Origin: Burkholderia sp. WP9
Lineage (GTDB): Bacteria > Pseudomonadota > Gammaproteobacteria > Burkholderiales > Burkholderiaceae
Assembly (NCBI RefSeq): GCF_900104795.1
Contig: NZ_FNTG01000001.1
Coordinates: 806,001-870,000, forward strand
Reading direction: 5' to 3'
Length of the DNA: 64,000 bases
The notes below the pieces were generated by a model. It was not told the DNA's origin. It searched no databases and saw nothing but the letters and a program-made list of their open reading frames with translations. The position numbers and the translations under genes were made by a program. Position 1 is the first letter of the stretch. Each line of letters begins with the position of its first letter. Of this stretch, positions 26,911 through 36,111 are shown one piece after another.

Positions 26911-28539
26911 GCGCCGCCTTGCAGAACGAAGCGCCACAGGCCGCCACGCCGTTGCTCGAACTTGAGCATCTGCACGTGAGCTTCGGCAATGCGGTCGCGG
27001 TGAGCGACGTCACGCTTGCGATCCAGCGCGGCGAACGGGTCGCGCTGGTCGGCGAATCAGGTTCAGGCAAGAGCGTGACCGCGCTGTCGATCCTGCGCCT
27101 CCTGAGCGACGCGCAGGTAAGCGGGTCGATCCGTTTCGACGGCGAAGACCTGCTTGCCAAGAGCGAGCGCGAAATGCGCGGCATGCGCGGCTCGGACATC
27201 GCGATGATCTTCCAGGAGCCGATGACCGCGCTCAATCCGCTCTATACGGTCGGCGACCAGATCGCGGAAACCATCGTCGTGCACGACGGGGTGAGCGCAC
27301 ACGAGGCGCGCAAACGCGCGGTGGCGCTGCTGGGGCGCACCGGCATCGCCGAGCCCGGCAAGCGCGTGAACAGCTATCCGCATCAGCTTTCCGGCGGCCA
27401 GCGCCAGCGCGCGATGATCGCGATGGCGCTGGCGTGCCGTCCGCGTCTACTGCTGGCCGACGAGCCGACCACGGCGCTCGACGTGACGATTCGCGCGCAG
27501 ATCGTCGAACTGCTGCTGGAGTTGCAACGCGATGAAGCGGAAAAAACGCGGCATGGCGGTCCTGCTGATTACGCACGATCTGAATCTGGTGCGCCACTTC
27601 GCGCAACGCATCGCGGTGATGGAGAAGGGCGTCCTGGTGGAAAGCGGGCCGGTCGAGCGGGTGTTCGGGGCGCCGCAACATCCGTACACGCAGCGTTTGC
27701 TGGCGAGCCGCCCTGAACGCACGGTCGTGCCCGTGCTGCCGATTTCGCCGGTGCTGCTCGAAGCGCGCGAAATTTCGGTCGATTTCAAAACGAAGCTGCC
27801 AGGCTTTAGCGGCTGGTTCCGCTCGGGGCGGTTTCGCGCGGTCGCGGACGCGAATGTGTCCGTGCGCCAGGGTGAGACGTTGGGAATCGTCGGCGAATCG
27901 GGTTCGGGCAAATCGACGCTGGCGATGGCGTTGCTCGGTCTGCAACGCACCACGCATGGCGAGATCGAGTTTCAGGGCAGGCCGCTCGGCAGCTACCGCG
28001 GCGCCGAACAGACCGCCTTGCGCTCGAACATGCAGGTCGTCTTTCAGGACCCGTTCAGTTCGCTTTCGCCGCGCCAGACCATCGAGCGGATCGTCGGTGA
28101 AGGGCTCGCGCTGCACCGGCCGGACATGACGCCGCAAGCGCGGCGCGACAAGGTGATCGCGGTGTTGCGCGAAGTCGGCCTCGACCGCACGGTGTTGCAA
28201 CGCTATCCGCACGAGTTCTCCGGCGGCCAGCGTCAGCGGATCGCCATTGCGCGCGCGCTCGTGCTGGAGCCGCGCATTCTGATCCTCGACGAACCGACCA
28301 GCGCGCTCGATGTTTCCATCCAGCAGCAAGTGCTGAAACTGCTCGCGGGGTTGCAACACAAGTACAACCTGGGCTTCGTTTTCATCAGCCACGATCTGGC
28401 TGTGATCGGGGCAATGGCGCACCGTGTCGCGGTCATGCAAAACGGTTCGATCGTGGAAACGGGGGAGGTTGAGAAGATTTTTGCGACCCCCGCCCACCCC
28501 TACACTCGAAAGCTACTGAAAGCAGCCCTTGACCATTGA
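26907..28539 (+). pseudogene. yejF: Peptide ABC transporter ATPase YejF, frameshifted (two open frames)
   Basis: YejF-type ATPases carry two nucleotide-binding domains in one chain. Here domain 1 runs from ATG 26907 with Walker A GESGSGKS, signature LSGGQRQR and Walker [14 protein letters not shown], then the frame is lost: the downstream H-loop [16 protein letters not shown] and all of domain 2 (GESGSGKST, FSGGQRQRIAIARAL, ILILDEPTSALDVS) are in the +1 frame (open from 27532 to 28539). The break lies at a run of six A (27541-27546); with five A the frame would be continuous ([17 protein letters not shown]). Either a real indel, a sequencing error or, less likely, programmed slippage. Fragments: 26907-27716 and 27532-28539. 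Confidence 0.85.
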
Positions 28540-28594
28540 TTTTTCACCCTTTCACCAATTGGGTGCGTGTCCCGATTGAATTTTTCTATTTGTT

Positions 28595-28623
28595 TTGACA
28601 CGTGAATACTTACTGGCTAGTAT
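28595..28623 (+). promoter_or_regulatory. Strong sigma-70 promoter of the NlpC/P60 gene
   Basis: TTGACA (28595-28600), exactly 17 bases, TAGTAT (28618-28623). It lies about 50 bp before the start codon in a locally AT-rich stretch, so this gene is transcribed separately from the yej genes. Confidence 0.85.
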
Positions 28624-28675
28624 CGACCAAACTTTTTCCGTAGCCCTCTGATTTTTAGGCAAAAAATACCGACCA

Positions 28676-29341
28676 ATGCAGGATAGAAACCTAACCCAGG
28701 CTTGCACGCGCGTCGTCGCCGGGATGTTCATTGGCGTCTTGATGGCAGCAGCTCCCGGCGCGTTCGCCGACGAAGTAAGCAGTTTCAATCAGAATGCCTC
28801 ATATTCGACCCTCAACGGGTCGAATTCTTTGTCCACTCCCAATTCGCAAGCCACCGCTCCCGATAGCGACAGCGGCGCCAAATCGTTCCTCTCCGGCATG
28901 GCCGGAAAAGCGGGCGACGTGGTCGTCGGTGCACTGAACATGATCGGCGTGCGTTACCGCTGGGGCGGCAACACGCCGGATTCCGGGCTCGATTGCAGCG
29001 GTTTCGTCCGCTACGTGTTCCAGGACACGCTCGGTATGGCGCTGCCGCGCCGGGCCGAGGAAATGAGCCGTGTCGGCGAGAAGGTTCGCGTGAGCGATCT
29101 GAAGCCGGGCGATCTGGTGTTCTTCAACACCATGCGCCGTACGTTCTCGCACGTTGGCATCTACATCGGCGACAACAAGTTCGTGCATTCGCCTTCCACG
29201 GGCAGCACGATCCGCGTCGACGACATGGATAGCGGGTATTGGGAAAAGCGCTTCACCGGCGCGCGCCGGATCGAGACGTCCTATCAGGACGGTCAGGATC
29301 TGCGCAAGCGCGTGAACGCGGCAATCGGCGGCAATCAGTAA
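28676..29341 (+). CDS. NlpC/P60 family peptidoglycan hydrolase, exported
   Basis: 221 residues: signal peptide (hydrophobic core VVAGMFIGVLMAAAPGAFA, cleavage before DEVSS), a low-complexity Ser/Asn-rich linker (about 33-75), then the NlpC/P60 (C40) cysteine peptidase. Catalytic Cys is in GLDCSGFVRYVF (about 111), His in TFSHVGIYIGDNKFVH (about 161), with a following His at about 173. Such enzymes cut D-Glu-mDAP bonds in periplasmic peptidoglycan stem peptides. The start ATG 28676 lacks a strong Shine-Dalgarno but fits the signal peptide. Confidence 0.9.
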   Translation: MQDRNLTQACTRVVAGMFIGVLMAAAPGAFADEVSSFNQNASYSTLNGSNSLSTPNSQATAPDSDSGAKSFLSGMAGKAGDVVVGALNMIGVRYRWGGNTPDSGLDCSGFVRYVFQDTLGMALPRRAEEMSRVGEKVRVSDLKPGDLVFFNTMRRTFSHVGIYIGDNKFVHSPSTGSTIRVDDMDSGYWEKRFTGARRIETSYQDGQDLRKRVNAAIGGNQ

Positions 29342-29386
29342 CGGATTGTGCGGATCACGCGGCCTGCGCCGCAGCCGTTCCTGCGT

Positions 29387-29420
29387 AAAAAAGCCTGCTT
29401 CGTTCGAAGCAGGCTTTTTT
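29387..29420 (+). terminator. Bidirectional terminator between NlpC/P60 and patatin genes
   Basis: AAAAAAGCCTGCTTCG and CGAAGCAGGCTTTTTT form a nearly perfect 34-base palindrome; both flanks give U-tracts, so it ends both convergent transcripts. Confidence 0.93.
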
Positions 29421-29492
29421 GCATTTGAGCGGAGCGGCTGACGGGGCTGCTTCCGCTTCGGAAGCCCTTGCAGGTCCGCGGTTCAGGTCCGC

Positions 29493-30449
29493 TTACACCG
29501 CGGCGCGGCTCGCTGCCAACTTGCGTTGTAGTTCCGGCATCATCTTCGCCACCGCTTCTTCGCCGGCCAGAATCGCGGCGTTGCGCTGGGAGAAATCACT
29601 GCCACTCATGGCGGCCAGATTTGGCCGGATCACGATGTCCGCGTATTTGTCGAGTTCGTAGGCCTTGATCGTCTGACCCATGATCGTGAAGGTCTGCATC
29701 AGCACATCGAACGAGCTGGCCGTCAGGCCGCTTTCCGGGCGCTGCGAGATATCCACGGCAATCACGAAATCCGCGCCCATCTTGCGCGCGAAGGAAGCCG
29801 GCACCGGGCTCACCAGGCCGCCGTCCACATACTCCCGCCCGCCGATCTTTACCGGCTCGAAAATCGACGGCACGCTGCATGACGCGCGTACCGCGACGCC
29901 GGTGTTGCCGCGCTGGAACAGGATCGGCTGGCCGCTCTTCAGGTCGGTGGCGACCACGCCGAGCGGCTTGGCCATTTTCTCGATCGGACGGTTGTTGAGC
30001 GTCGTGTTCAGGTAGTTCTGCAGCGCGACGCCTTGCAGGAAGCCGCGCGTGCGAAAGGGCATGGCCCAGTCGCTGATCGACGCTTCGTCCATAGTCAAGG
30101 CGAGCTTGTTCAGCGCAAAGCCGTTCATGCCCGACGCGTACAGCGCGCCGACCACCGAGCCGGCACTCGTGCCGGCCACCAGATCGATCTGGATATTGCG
30201 TGCCTCGAGGCCCTTGATCACGCCGATGTGCGCGAAGCCGCGCGCGGCGCCGCCGCCGAGGGCGAGCGCGACGCGCAGCGGCCGCTGCGGCTTGTCGAGC
30301 GGCGGCGTATTCGTGGTGGGCGTGGCAGGGGTGGCGGCGACAGGCGCGAGATCGGTTTTACTGCCGGTCGTGGTGCAGGCGGCCAGCACGGCGGATGCGG
30401 CGGCCAGTGAAAAATGGCGGCGGGCGAGGCGGGGCGATGAGGGCTTCAA
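29493..30449 (-). CDS. Patatin-like phospholipase, lipoprotein (RssA-like)
   Basis: 318 residues from TTG 30449, chosen because GGAG lies at 30456-30459, and the next residues form a lipoprotein signal (SLAAASAVLAAC, lipobox LAAC). The patatin domain shows the oxyanion loop LALGGGAARGFAHIG, nucleophile Ser in the elbow GTSAGS, and the catalytic Asp in DGGLVSPVP. Serine/aspartate-dyad acyl hydrolase acting on lipids, here probably anchored in the envelope. The longer frame upstream (to 30587) is Arg-rich and not signal-like. Confidence 0.87.
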   Translation of the reverse strand: MKPSSPRLARRHFSLAAASAVLAACTTTGSKTDLAPVAATPATPTTNTPPLDKPQRPLRVALALGGGAARGFAHIGVIKGLEARNIQIDLVAGTSAGSVVGALYASGMNGFALNKLALTMDEASISDWAMPFRTRGFLQGVALQNYLNTTLNNRPIEKMAKPLGVVATDLKSGQPILFQRGNTGVAVRASCSVPSIFEPVKIGGREYVDGGLVSPVPASFARKMGADFVIAVDISQRPESGLTASSFDVLMQTFTIMGQTIKAYELDKYADIVIRPNLAAMSGSDFSQRNAAILAGEEAVAKMMPELQRKLAASRAAV

Positions 30450-30851
30450 CGAGTTCTCCAGCAACGGCTCGGGCAACGCGAAAAACGTCACCCTGGCCGC
30501 GATCGGGCGGATAGTCAGACGACAGAATCGCCGGCGGCGATTCCATGCGCTGTGGATCCAACTCCAGCCGCAGCGCGCGCACATCATAAATCAAAGCTCA
30601 ACGCGTGCGGCGGCGTGGTAATGAAACGTTGCAGAGGAAGCCCTCGGGTCCCGCAAGGCGCGGCATGCAGGACGTATTGGCCGTTCGGACGAGGGCAGGC
30701 AACCCTCCGGCGGAAGGTATAATTCGCCTCTCGTATTTAATTCCTTCGTGTCCATGCGCGGCGCCTGCTCGCCGCATGGGCGCGCTCCGCTGCCGCGCTT
30801 CACGGGTGATGTCCGCCCGGGCGCCGGCGCCTGTCTTCCGAGTAACCGCTA
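30450..30851. other. Divergent region between the patatin gene and gltX
   Basis: No gene is seen in 402 bases. A consensus -10, TATAAT, lies at 30718-30723, about 130 bp before gltX, without a clear -35. Small frames on both strands are shadows. Confidence 0.5.
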
Positions 30852-32261
30852 ATGACCACCTCCGTTCGTACCCGTTTCGCACCGAGTCCCACCGGCTTCA
30901 TCCACCTCGGCAACATTCGCTCCGCGCTCTACCCGTGGGCGTTCGCGCGCAAGATGAAAGGGACCTTCGTGCTGCGAATCGAGGACACCGACGTGGAGCG
31001 TTCCACTTCCGAATCCGTCGACGCCATTCTCGAAGGTATGGCGTGGCTCGGCCTCGATTTCGACGAAGGTCCGTTCTACCAGATGCAGCGCATGGACCGT
31101 TACCGCGAAGTGCTCAAGCAGATGCAGGACGCCGGGTTGGTGTACCCGTGCTACATGTCGACGGAAGAGCTCGACGCGTTGCGTGAGCGTCAGCGCGAAG
31201 CCGGCGAGAAGCCGCGCTATGACGGCACGTGGCGTCCGGAACCGGGCAAGGTGCTGCCGCAGCCGCCGGCGGGCGTGCAGCCGGTACTGCGCTTCCGTAA
31301 CCCGCTCACCGGCGTGGTGGCATGGGACGACGCGGTGAAGGGCCGCATCGAGATCTCGAACGAAGAGCTCGACGACCTCGTGATCGCGCGTCCGGACGGC
31401 ACGCCGACCTACAACTTCTGCGTGGTGGTCGACGATCTGGACATGCGCATCACGCACGTGATTCGCGGCGACGATCACGTCAACAACACGCCGCGCCAGA
31501 TCAACATTCTGCGCGCGCTCGGTGGCGAGCCGCCGGTCTACGCGCACTTGCCGACCGTGCTGAACGAGCAGGGCGAGAAGATGAGCAAGCGCCACGGCGC
31601 GATGAGCGTGATGGGTTATCGCGACGCCGGTTTCCTGCCGGAGGCGGTGGTCAACTATCTGGCGCGCCTCGGCTGGTCGCATGGCGACGCGGAGATTTTC
31701 ACGCGTGAACAGTTCGTCGAGTGGTTCGATCTGGAGCATCTGGGCAAGTCGCCGGCCCAGTATGACCACGACAAGCTGAACTGGCTGAACGCGCACTACA
31801 TCAAGGAAGCCGACAACGCGCGCCTCGCGGAGCTGGCCAAGCCGTTCTTCGTCGAGTTGGGTATCGACGAAGCCGCGCTCGCCCAGGGCGCCGATCTGAC
31901 AGCCGTCGTGGGCTTGCTGAAGGATCGTGCATCCACGGTGAAGGAGATCGCAGAGAATGCCGCGATGTTCTATCGCGCACCGGCGCCTGATGCCGAGTCC
32001 GTCGCGCAACACGTGACCGACGCCGTGCGTCCGGCGCTCGCCGATCTGGCCGCCGCGCTGAAGAGCGTGGAGTGGACCAAGGAAGCGATCGCTGCGGCAT
32101 TGAAGGCAACGCTCGGCGCGCACAAGCTGAAGATGCCGCAGTTGGCCATGCCGGTGCGTCTGCTGGTGGCGGGCACCACGCATACACCGTCGATCGACAG
32201 CGTCCTGATGCTGTTTGGGCGTGATGTTGTCGTTGGCCGTATCGAAAAAGCGCTGGGCTAA
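30852..32261 (+). CDS. gltX: Glutamyl-tRNA synthetase
   Basis: 469-residue class I synthetase. HIGH-like motif in [18 protein letters not shown] (about 10-27), KMSKR in [15 protein letters not shown] (about 243), and the anticodon-binding C-terminal helical domain. Charges tRNA-Glu; two tRNA-Glu genes lie immediately downstream. Whether it is discriminating (Glu only) or also charges tRNA-Gln cannot be told from sequence alone. Confidence 0.95.
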   Translation: MTTSVRTRFAPSPTGFIHLGNIRSALYPWAFARKMKGTFVLRIEDTDVERSTSESVDAILEGMAWLGLDFDEGPFYQMQRMDRYREVLKQMQDAGLVYPCYMSTEELDALRERQREAGEKPRYDGTWRPEPGKVLPQPPAGVQPVLRFRNPLTGVVAWDDAVKGRIEISNEELDDLVIARPDGTPTYNFCVVVDDLDMRITHVIRGDDHVNNTPRQINILRALGGEPPVYAHLPTVLNEQGEKMSKRHGAMSVMGYRDAGFLPEAVVNYLARLGWSHGDAEIFTREQFVEWFDLEHLGKSPAQYDHDKLNWLNAHYIKEADNARLAELAKPFFVELGIDEAALAQGADLTAVVGLLKDRASTVKEIAENAAMFYRAPAPDAESVAQHVTDAVRPALADLAAALKSVEWTKEAIAAALKATLGAHKLKMPQLAMPVRLLVAGTTHTPSIDSVLMLFGRDVVVGRIEKALG

Positions 32262-32288
32262 TTGCGCTCGCGCGTGCCTTGAGCGGGT

Positions 32289-32321
32289 TTGCATGCGACT
32301 TGTGAAAAAAGTCGCATGCAA
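32289..32321 (+). terminator. Perfect 13-bp hairpin downstream of gltX
   Basis: TTGCATGCGACTT and AAGTCGCATGCAA with loop GTGAAAA, 28 bp after the gltX stop. There is no U-tract, so it is either a factor-assisted terminator, an mRNA 3'-end stabiliser or a palindromic protein site. It lies just before the tRNA-Ala promoter. Confidence 0.5.
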
Positions 32322-32335
32322 TTGCTCAAAGGGTA

Positions 32336-32364
32336 TTTACAAAGCGCAAATTGGCCTCTAGAAT
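32336..32364 (+). promoter_or_regulatory. Promoter of tRNA-Ala
   Basis: TTTACA (32336-32341), 17 bases, TAGAAT (32359-32364). Predicted start about 32371, 13 bp before the tRNA. Confidence 0.8.
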
Positions 32365-32383
32365 CTCGTTTCTGTTCTGCAAG

Positions 32384-32459
<76 letters not shown>

Positions 32460-32510
32460 TCAGAGCAGAGTGAAGTTGTTCCGAAGTCTGGAACTTGTAG
32501 CAAAAAAGAC

Positions 32511-32539
32511 TTCACAAACGGCTGTAACGTAGTTAGAAT
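32511..32539 (+). promoter_or_regulatory. Promoter of the first tRNA-Glu/tRNA-Asp pair
   Basis: TTCACA (32511-32516), 17 bases, TAGAAT (32534-32539), the same -10 as the tRNA-Ala promoter. Lies about 75 bp upstream of tRNA-Glu. Confidence 0.75.
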
Positions 32540-32614
32540 ATCGGTCTTTGCTGCTGATGAAACAGAAGTTAGCGTAAATTAGCAGCAAGATAAAGACAGA
32601 TCTGAAAAGATTAT

Positions 32615-32690
32615 GTCCCCTTCGTCTAGAGGCCTAGGACATCACCCTTTCACGGTGAGTACAGGGGTTCGAATCCCCTAGGGGACGCCA
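32615..32690 (+). tRNA. tRNA-Glu(UUC), copy 1
   Basis: 76 nt, acceptor GTCCCCT/AGGGGAC, anticodon stem CACCC/GGGTG-like with loop containing TTC (CCTTTCACGG), T-loop GGTTCGAATCC, encoded CCA. Identical to copy 2 at 32932-33007. Confidence 0.96.
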
Positions 32691-32793
32691 AACATCAGCG
32701 TCGCTTTAGTGTTCCGAGTTCAGCTCGGTTGGCAGTAAGGTAGCGCAGCTTGCAGAGAAATAACCGACGCTCGCAAGCCAGGGTGTAAAGACT

Positions 32794-32870
32794 GGAGTGG
32801 TAGTTCAGTCGGTTAGAATACCGGCCTGTCACGCCGGGGGTCGCGGGTTCGAGTCCCGTCCACTCCGCCA
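32794..32870 (+). tRNA. tRNA-Asp(GUC), copy 1
   Basis: 77 nt, acceptor GGAGTGG/CCACTCC, anticodon GTC in CCTGTCACG, T-loop GGTTCGAGTCC, encoded CCA. Differs from copy 2 at one acceptor base pair (T-A versus C-G) and one D-loop base. Confidence 0.96.
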
Positions 32871-32873
32871 GAC

Positions 32874-32907
32874 AAAGCCCGTTCATCCAAACTTGAACGG
32901 GCTTTTT
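32874..32907 (+). terminator. Terminator after the first Glu-Asp tRNA pair
   Basis: AAAGCCCGTTCA, 8-base loop, TGAACGGGCTTT plus further T. Separates the two tRNA pairs into different transcripts. Confidence 0.9.
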
Positions 32908-32931
32908 CATTAAAGGTGTAAGCAGTACGTT

Positions 32932-33007
32932 GTCCCCTTCGTCTAGAGGCCTAGGACATCACCCTTTCACGGTGAGTACAGGGGTTCGAATCCCCTAGGG
33001 GACGCCA
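32932..33007 (+). tRNA. tRNA-Glu(UUC), copy 2
   Basis: Identical over all 76 nt to copy 1. Lies 25 bp after the terminator of the first pair, with no good -35/-10 visible in between, so expression may depend on read-through. Confidence 0.96.
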
Positions 33008-33087
33008 GCATATCGGCGTCGTTCGGTTGGAAGTTTGAGCGATGCAGCGGTCATTGAGCCGGTCTCATAGGCTGCGGTGCAAAATCT

Positions 33088-33164
33088 GGAGCGGTAGTTC
33101 AGTTGGTTAGAATACCGGCCTGTCACGCCGGGGGTCGCGGGTTCGAGTCCCGTCCGCTCCGCCA
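33088..33164 (+). tRNA. tRNA-Asp(GUC), copy 2
   Basis: 77 nt, acceptor GGAGCGG/CCGCTCC, anticodon GTC, encoded CCA. The acceptor pair change relative to copy 1 is compensatory, so both copies fold normally. Confidence 0.96.
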
Positions 33165-33172
33165 GATTTGAG

Positions 33173-33204
33173 AAAGCCCACTTCGAAAGAAGTGGGCTTT
33201 TTTT
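33173..33204 (+). terminator. Terminator after the second Glu-Asp tRNA pair
   Basis: AAAGCCCACTTC, loop GAAA, GAAGTGGGCTTT, then TTTT. 12-bp perfect stem with a GNRA-type loop. Confidence 0.93.
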
Positions 33205-33306
33205 ATTCCGCTCTCCATTGCGCCTGGGTATGCTCGGGACAAACAGCCATTGCCAGCGCGCACCGCCTGTTTTACCGTTGACCCGACTCATCTTCGTCGC
33301 TCCGCC

Positions 33307-33771
33307 ATGTTCGATCCCACCGAAGCTCCGTTGCCGTTTCATCTGCGCAAAGCCAGCATGGACGATTTCGAGTTCGCCGAGGCGCTGACTCGCAACAACA
33401 TGGGCGGTTACTATCGTCGCCACCATCTGGTGTGGCGTGGCGATCTGTTTCTCGGTAGCTGGCGCGAATCGGAGAATTTCATTCTCGAAGTGGACGGCAC
33501 GCCGATCGGCGTGTTGCGCATCACGCAAGAGGGCGATTCGCTGCATATCCGCGACGTGCAGATTGCCGAAGGCCATCGCCGGCTCGGCGCCGGCACCTAT
33601 CTGCTCGATGTCTCGCATCAATGGGCGCGCGAGCGTGGGTTGCGCGAGTTGCAACTGCGCGTGTTCGTCGACAACCCCGCCGCGCGGCTCTATCAACGCA
33701 AAGGCTATAAGCTGACCGGGCCGCGGCTTGCGCAACTGGGCGCGATCCGTCATCTGGCGCGACGGGTTTAG
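33307..33771 (+). CDS. GNAT-family N-acetyltransferase
   Basis: 154 residues from ATG 33307 (MFDPTEAPLPFHLRKASMDD). GNAT fold marks: the strand-helix GVLRITQEGDSLHIRDVQIA, the acetyl-CoA loop EGHRRLGAGTYLLDVSHQWA (motif A variant R-x-x-G-x-G), and C-terminal RVFVDNPAARLYQRKGYKLT. Transfers acetyl from acetyl-CoA to an unknown substrate. It stands alone between the tRNA cluster and the convergent AraC gene. Confidence 0.85.
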   Translation: MFDPTEAPLPFHLRKASMDDFEFAEALTRNNMGGYYRRHHLVWRGDLFLGSWRESENFILEVDGTPIGVLRITQEGDSLHIRDVQIAEGHRRLGAGTYLLDVSHQWARERGLRELQLRVFVDNPAARLYQRKGYKLTGPRLAQLGAIRHLARRV

Positions 33772-33850
33772 TGGCCGCTTGTGAGGCGTACGGTCTCAGA
33801 TGCCGCAGTTGGCAAAGGTCGGATTCGAGGCGCGCGTTTTATTCACTTAA

Positions 33851-34753
33851 TCAGCGTTCGGCATCGCGCGATGCATCCGCGCGGTCCTGCGCCGCCGTCT
33901 CGCTGTCCGTCTCCGCGTCGCGATGCTCTCCATGCTCCACCCGATGTTCCGAGCCACGCTCGATGAACGCGCGCGGACTTTCACCGAACGCGCGGCGGAA
34001 CATCGCGGAAAATGCGCTCTGACTCTGATAGCCCAGTTCCAACGCGACATGCGAGAGCGGCCGCCCCTGACTCAACAGCGGAATCGCACGCGCCAGAATC
34101 GCTTGCTGGCGCCATTGCGAAAAACTCACCCCCAACTCCTGACGAAACAGCCGCGCAATGGTGCGTGTACTCGCGCCCACGCTGGACGCCCATTGCTCGA
34201 GCGATTCACCATGCGTCGGATCCGCAATGACCGCTTCGCACAAAGCGCGCAGCCGCTTTTCGTTGGGCATCGGCACGGAGAGCGGCAACGGCTCCGAGCG
34301 TGTCAATTCGTCGAGTGCGAGCGCGCCGAGCAACTGCTCGCGGGTGGCCGAGATGCCGGGCGTGTCGAGCGCGGCGATCACTTCGCGCAGCAGGTCCGAG
34401 ACTTCGACCACGCGCGGTGTATCGAGCCCGGCCGGCACCGTGCTTTCGGTGATGTAGAGGGTGCGCAGGAAGGCGTCTTCGACGGCGACCACTTCGTGCG
34501 TCACGTGCGGCGGCACCCAGATTGCGCGCGATGGCGGCACCATCCACGTCGTGCCGGTGGTCGCGACCCGCAGCACGCCGCGCGACGCGTAGGCCACCTG
34601 TGCCCACGCGTGGGTGTGACGCGCGATGCGCCAGCCCGACGGCATTTGCCGGGAGCGTACGCGGATGGGATGCGTTTCGGTCGGCTGGAACTCGGGCGGA
34701 ATGTCGGCGAAGCGCACGAAGCTCGACAGGTCTGAGTCGACGGACGAAGTCAT
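33851..34753 (-). CDS. AraC-family transcriptional regulator
   Basis: 300 residues from ATG 34751-34753. The N-terminal cupin-like sensor contains RIARHTHAWAQVAYASRGVL and APPHVTHEV-type segments (WVPPHVTHEVVAVE). The C-terminal AraC DNA-binding domain has two helix-turn-helices: GESLEQWASSVGASTRTIAR and PLSHVALELGYQSQSAFSAM, ending FRRAFGESPRAFIERG. A charged, low-complexity tail follows. It resembles the short cupin-AraC regulators that control adjacent or divergent genes. The ribosome site is poor, so the start is tentative. Confidence 0.88.
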   Translation of the reverse strand: MTSSVDSDLSSFVRFADIPPEFQPTETHPIRVRSRQMPSGWRIARHTHAWAQVAYASRGVLRVATTGTTWMVPPSRAIWVPPHVTHEVVAVEDAFLRTLYITESTVPAGLDTPRVVEVSDLLREVIAALDTPGISATREQLLGALALDELTRSEPLPLSVPMPNEKRLRALCEAVIADPTHGESLEQWASSVGASTRTIARLFRQELGVSFSQWRQQAILARAIPLLSQGRPLSHVALELGYQSQSAFSAMFRRAFGESPRAFIERGSEHRVEHGEHRDAETDSETAAQDRADASRDAER

Positions 34754-34820
34754 GATGAAGATCGATCCCGATAACGGAACACGAGAAGCGCGGACCCGCA
34801 AAGTAGTCCGGTGACGCCGC

Positions 34821-34864
34821 AATGAGAAGCCCGCTACGGCAAACCGCCGCGGGCTTCTCATTGT
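34821..34864. repeat. 15-bp perfect inverted repeat in the araC-type/rraA intergenic region
   Basis: Arms CAATGAGAAGCCCGC (34821-34835) and GCGGGCTTCTCATTG (34850-34864) around a 14-base spacer. No U-tract follows on either strand. Located between the divergent regulator gene and rraA, it could be a dyad operator or a transcript hairpin. Confidence 0.6.
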
Positions 34865-34926
34865 AGGTGTTGCGTGGCACCCGGCGTTGCATAATGTCCC
34901 GATTACCCGGACACGAGGAGAACTTC

Positions 34927-35421
34927 ATGAGCTTTGCTACCGCGGACTTGTGCGACGCGCACGAGGATCAGTTGGCGCTCGGCACGTTGCGCGTGCTCGA
35001 GCCGGTCTTTCACCTGTTCAGCCGCGCCGAGTGTTTCAGCGGTGAGGCGGTGACGTTGAAGGTCTTCGAAGACAATGCACTCGTGCGGGCCACGCTCGAA
35101 GAGCAGGGCGCGGGCCGTGTGCTGGTGGTCGACGGCGGCGGCAGCCTGCGGTGCGCGCTGGTGGGCGGCAACCTTGCGCAGATTGCGCAACAGAATGGCT
35201 GGGCGGGCATCGTGCTGAACGGCTGTGTGCGCGATACGCTGGAACTGAATGAAGTCAACGTCGGCATCGCGGCGTTGGCAACCTGCCCGCGGCGTGGCCA
35301 GAAGCGCGGCACCGGCGAGCGTGACGTGGCGGTACAGTTGCCCGGCGCGCTGGTGCGTCCCGGTGAGTGGATCTACGCGGATATCGACGGCGTGCTCGTG
35401 GCGAGCGCGGCGCTGAACTGA
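34927..35421 (+). CDS. rraA: RraA-like protein (ribonuclease E inhibitor / HMG aldolase family)
   Basis: 164 residues from ATG 34927, preceded by GAGGAGAACTTC. The family signature is complete: [51 protein letters not shown] and GDVAVQ-type end ([20 protein letters not shown]). The D-x20-R-D metal-site pattern (GCVRD) typical of 4-hydroxy-4-methyl-2-oxoglutarate aldolases is present, so either aldolase activity or RNase E regulation is possible. Followed 72 bp later by the GGCT-fold gene. Confidence 0.9.
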   Translation: MSFATADLCDAHEDQLALGTLRVLEPVFHLFSRAECFSGEAVTLKVFEDNALVRATLEEQGAGRVLVVDGGGSLRCALVGGNLAQIAQQNGWAGIVLNGCVRDTLELNEVNVGIAALATCPRRGQKRGTGERDVAVQLPGALVRPGEWIYADIDGVLVASAALN

Positions 35422-35493
35422 ACCTCGGGCTGGACTCAGGCTCGAACGGAATCACAGGCCACCCGAACCCCCATTCAAGGAGAACAAACGACG

Positions 35494-35895
35494 ATGCAGA
35501 CCGTCTTTGTATACGGCACATTGCGCGCCGGTGAAGTGAACGACATCAGCCAGGCGGCGGCGCGCAACGAGATCGACGCCCCCAATCTGCTCGGCACGGC
35601 CACGGTCCGCGGCCATCTTTTCGATTTCGGCTTGTACCCGGGCCTCGTGGTCGACGAAGCCGGCGTCGACGTGATCGGCGACGTGTATGAGATCGACGAT
35701 CAGCTGGTCGCCGTGCTCGACGAAATCGAAGCGGTCTATCCGGGTGTCGAGGATCGTTTCCTCGCTCGCGAAGTGATGGTGAAAGTCGACGGCAATGTCG
35801 TGAACTGCCGCTTCTATCCCGTTGCGCCGGGTGCGGTGAAAGGCTTGCCCGAAATCCGATCGGGTGACTGGGTCGAGTACCGCAGCACGCGCTGA
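35494..35895 (+). CDS. Gamma-glutamylcyclotransferase-fold protein (YtfP-like)
   Basis: 133 residues. The N-terminal VFVYGTLRAGE (about 4-14) is the GGCT ligand loop, GHLFDFGLYPGLV and the acidic LVAVLDEIEAVYPG (catalytic Glu about 78) complete the fold, and the end reads DWVEYRSTR. The family cyclises gamma-glutamyl amines or peptides; the substrate here is unknown. AAGGAGAACAAACGACG precedes the ATG. Same strand as rraA, probably one transcript. Confidence 0.87.
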   Translation: MQTVFVYGTLRAGEVNDISQAAARNEIDAPNLLGTATVRGHLFDFGLYPGLVVDEAGVDVIGDVYEIDDQLVAVLDEIEAVYPGVEDRFLAREVMVKVDGNVVNCRFYPVAPGAVKGLPEIRSGDWVEYRSTR

Positions 35896-35952
35896 CTGAA
35901 GTGCCGCCTGCAGTGCTGCCCGCAGCGCCGACTGAACCCGTCACGCGCACAT

Positions 35953-35990
35953 AAAAAAAGCGGCCCGGCAAGCATACGCCTGTCGGGCCG
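35953..35990 (-). terminator. Terminator downstream of aceB
   Basis: On the minus strand GCGGCCCG, a 15-base loop and CGGGCCGC, followed by seven T. It lies about 120 bp after the aceB stop and may also end the convergent GGCT gene. Confidence 0.8.
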
Positions 35991-36111
35991 CCCGGTCGGT
36001 CAGCCTTGCGACTCAAGCCGCTTTCGCGCGCTGTCCGTGACACGCGAAGGCGGGCTTGCTACTGCGTCGTCCGTTATCGATGCATCTGCTGCGTGAGGCC
36101 TGCTGCCGGCC

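Noticed and set aside
28540..28594. CACCAATTGGGTG as a terminator of the yej genes
   Set aside because: Only a short palindrome (about 6 bp per arm) without a U-tract on the plus strand.
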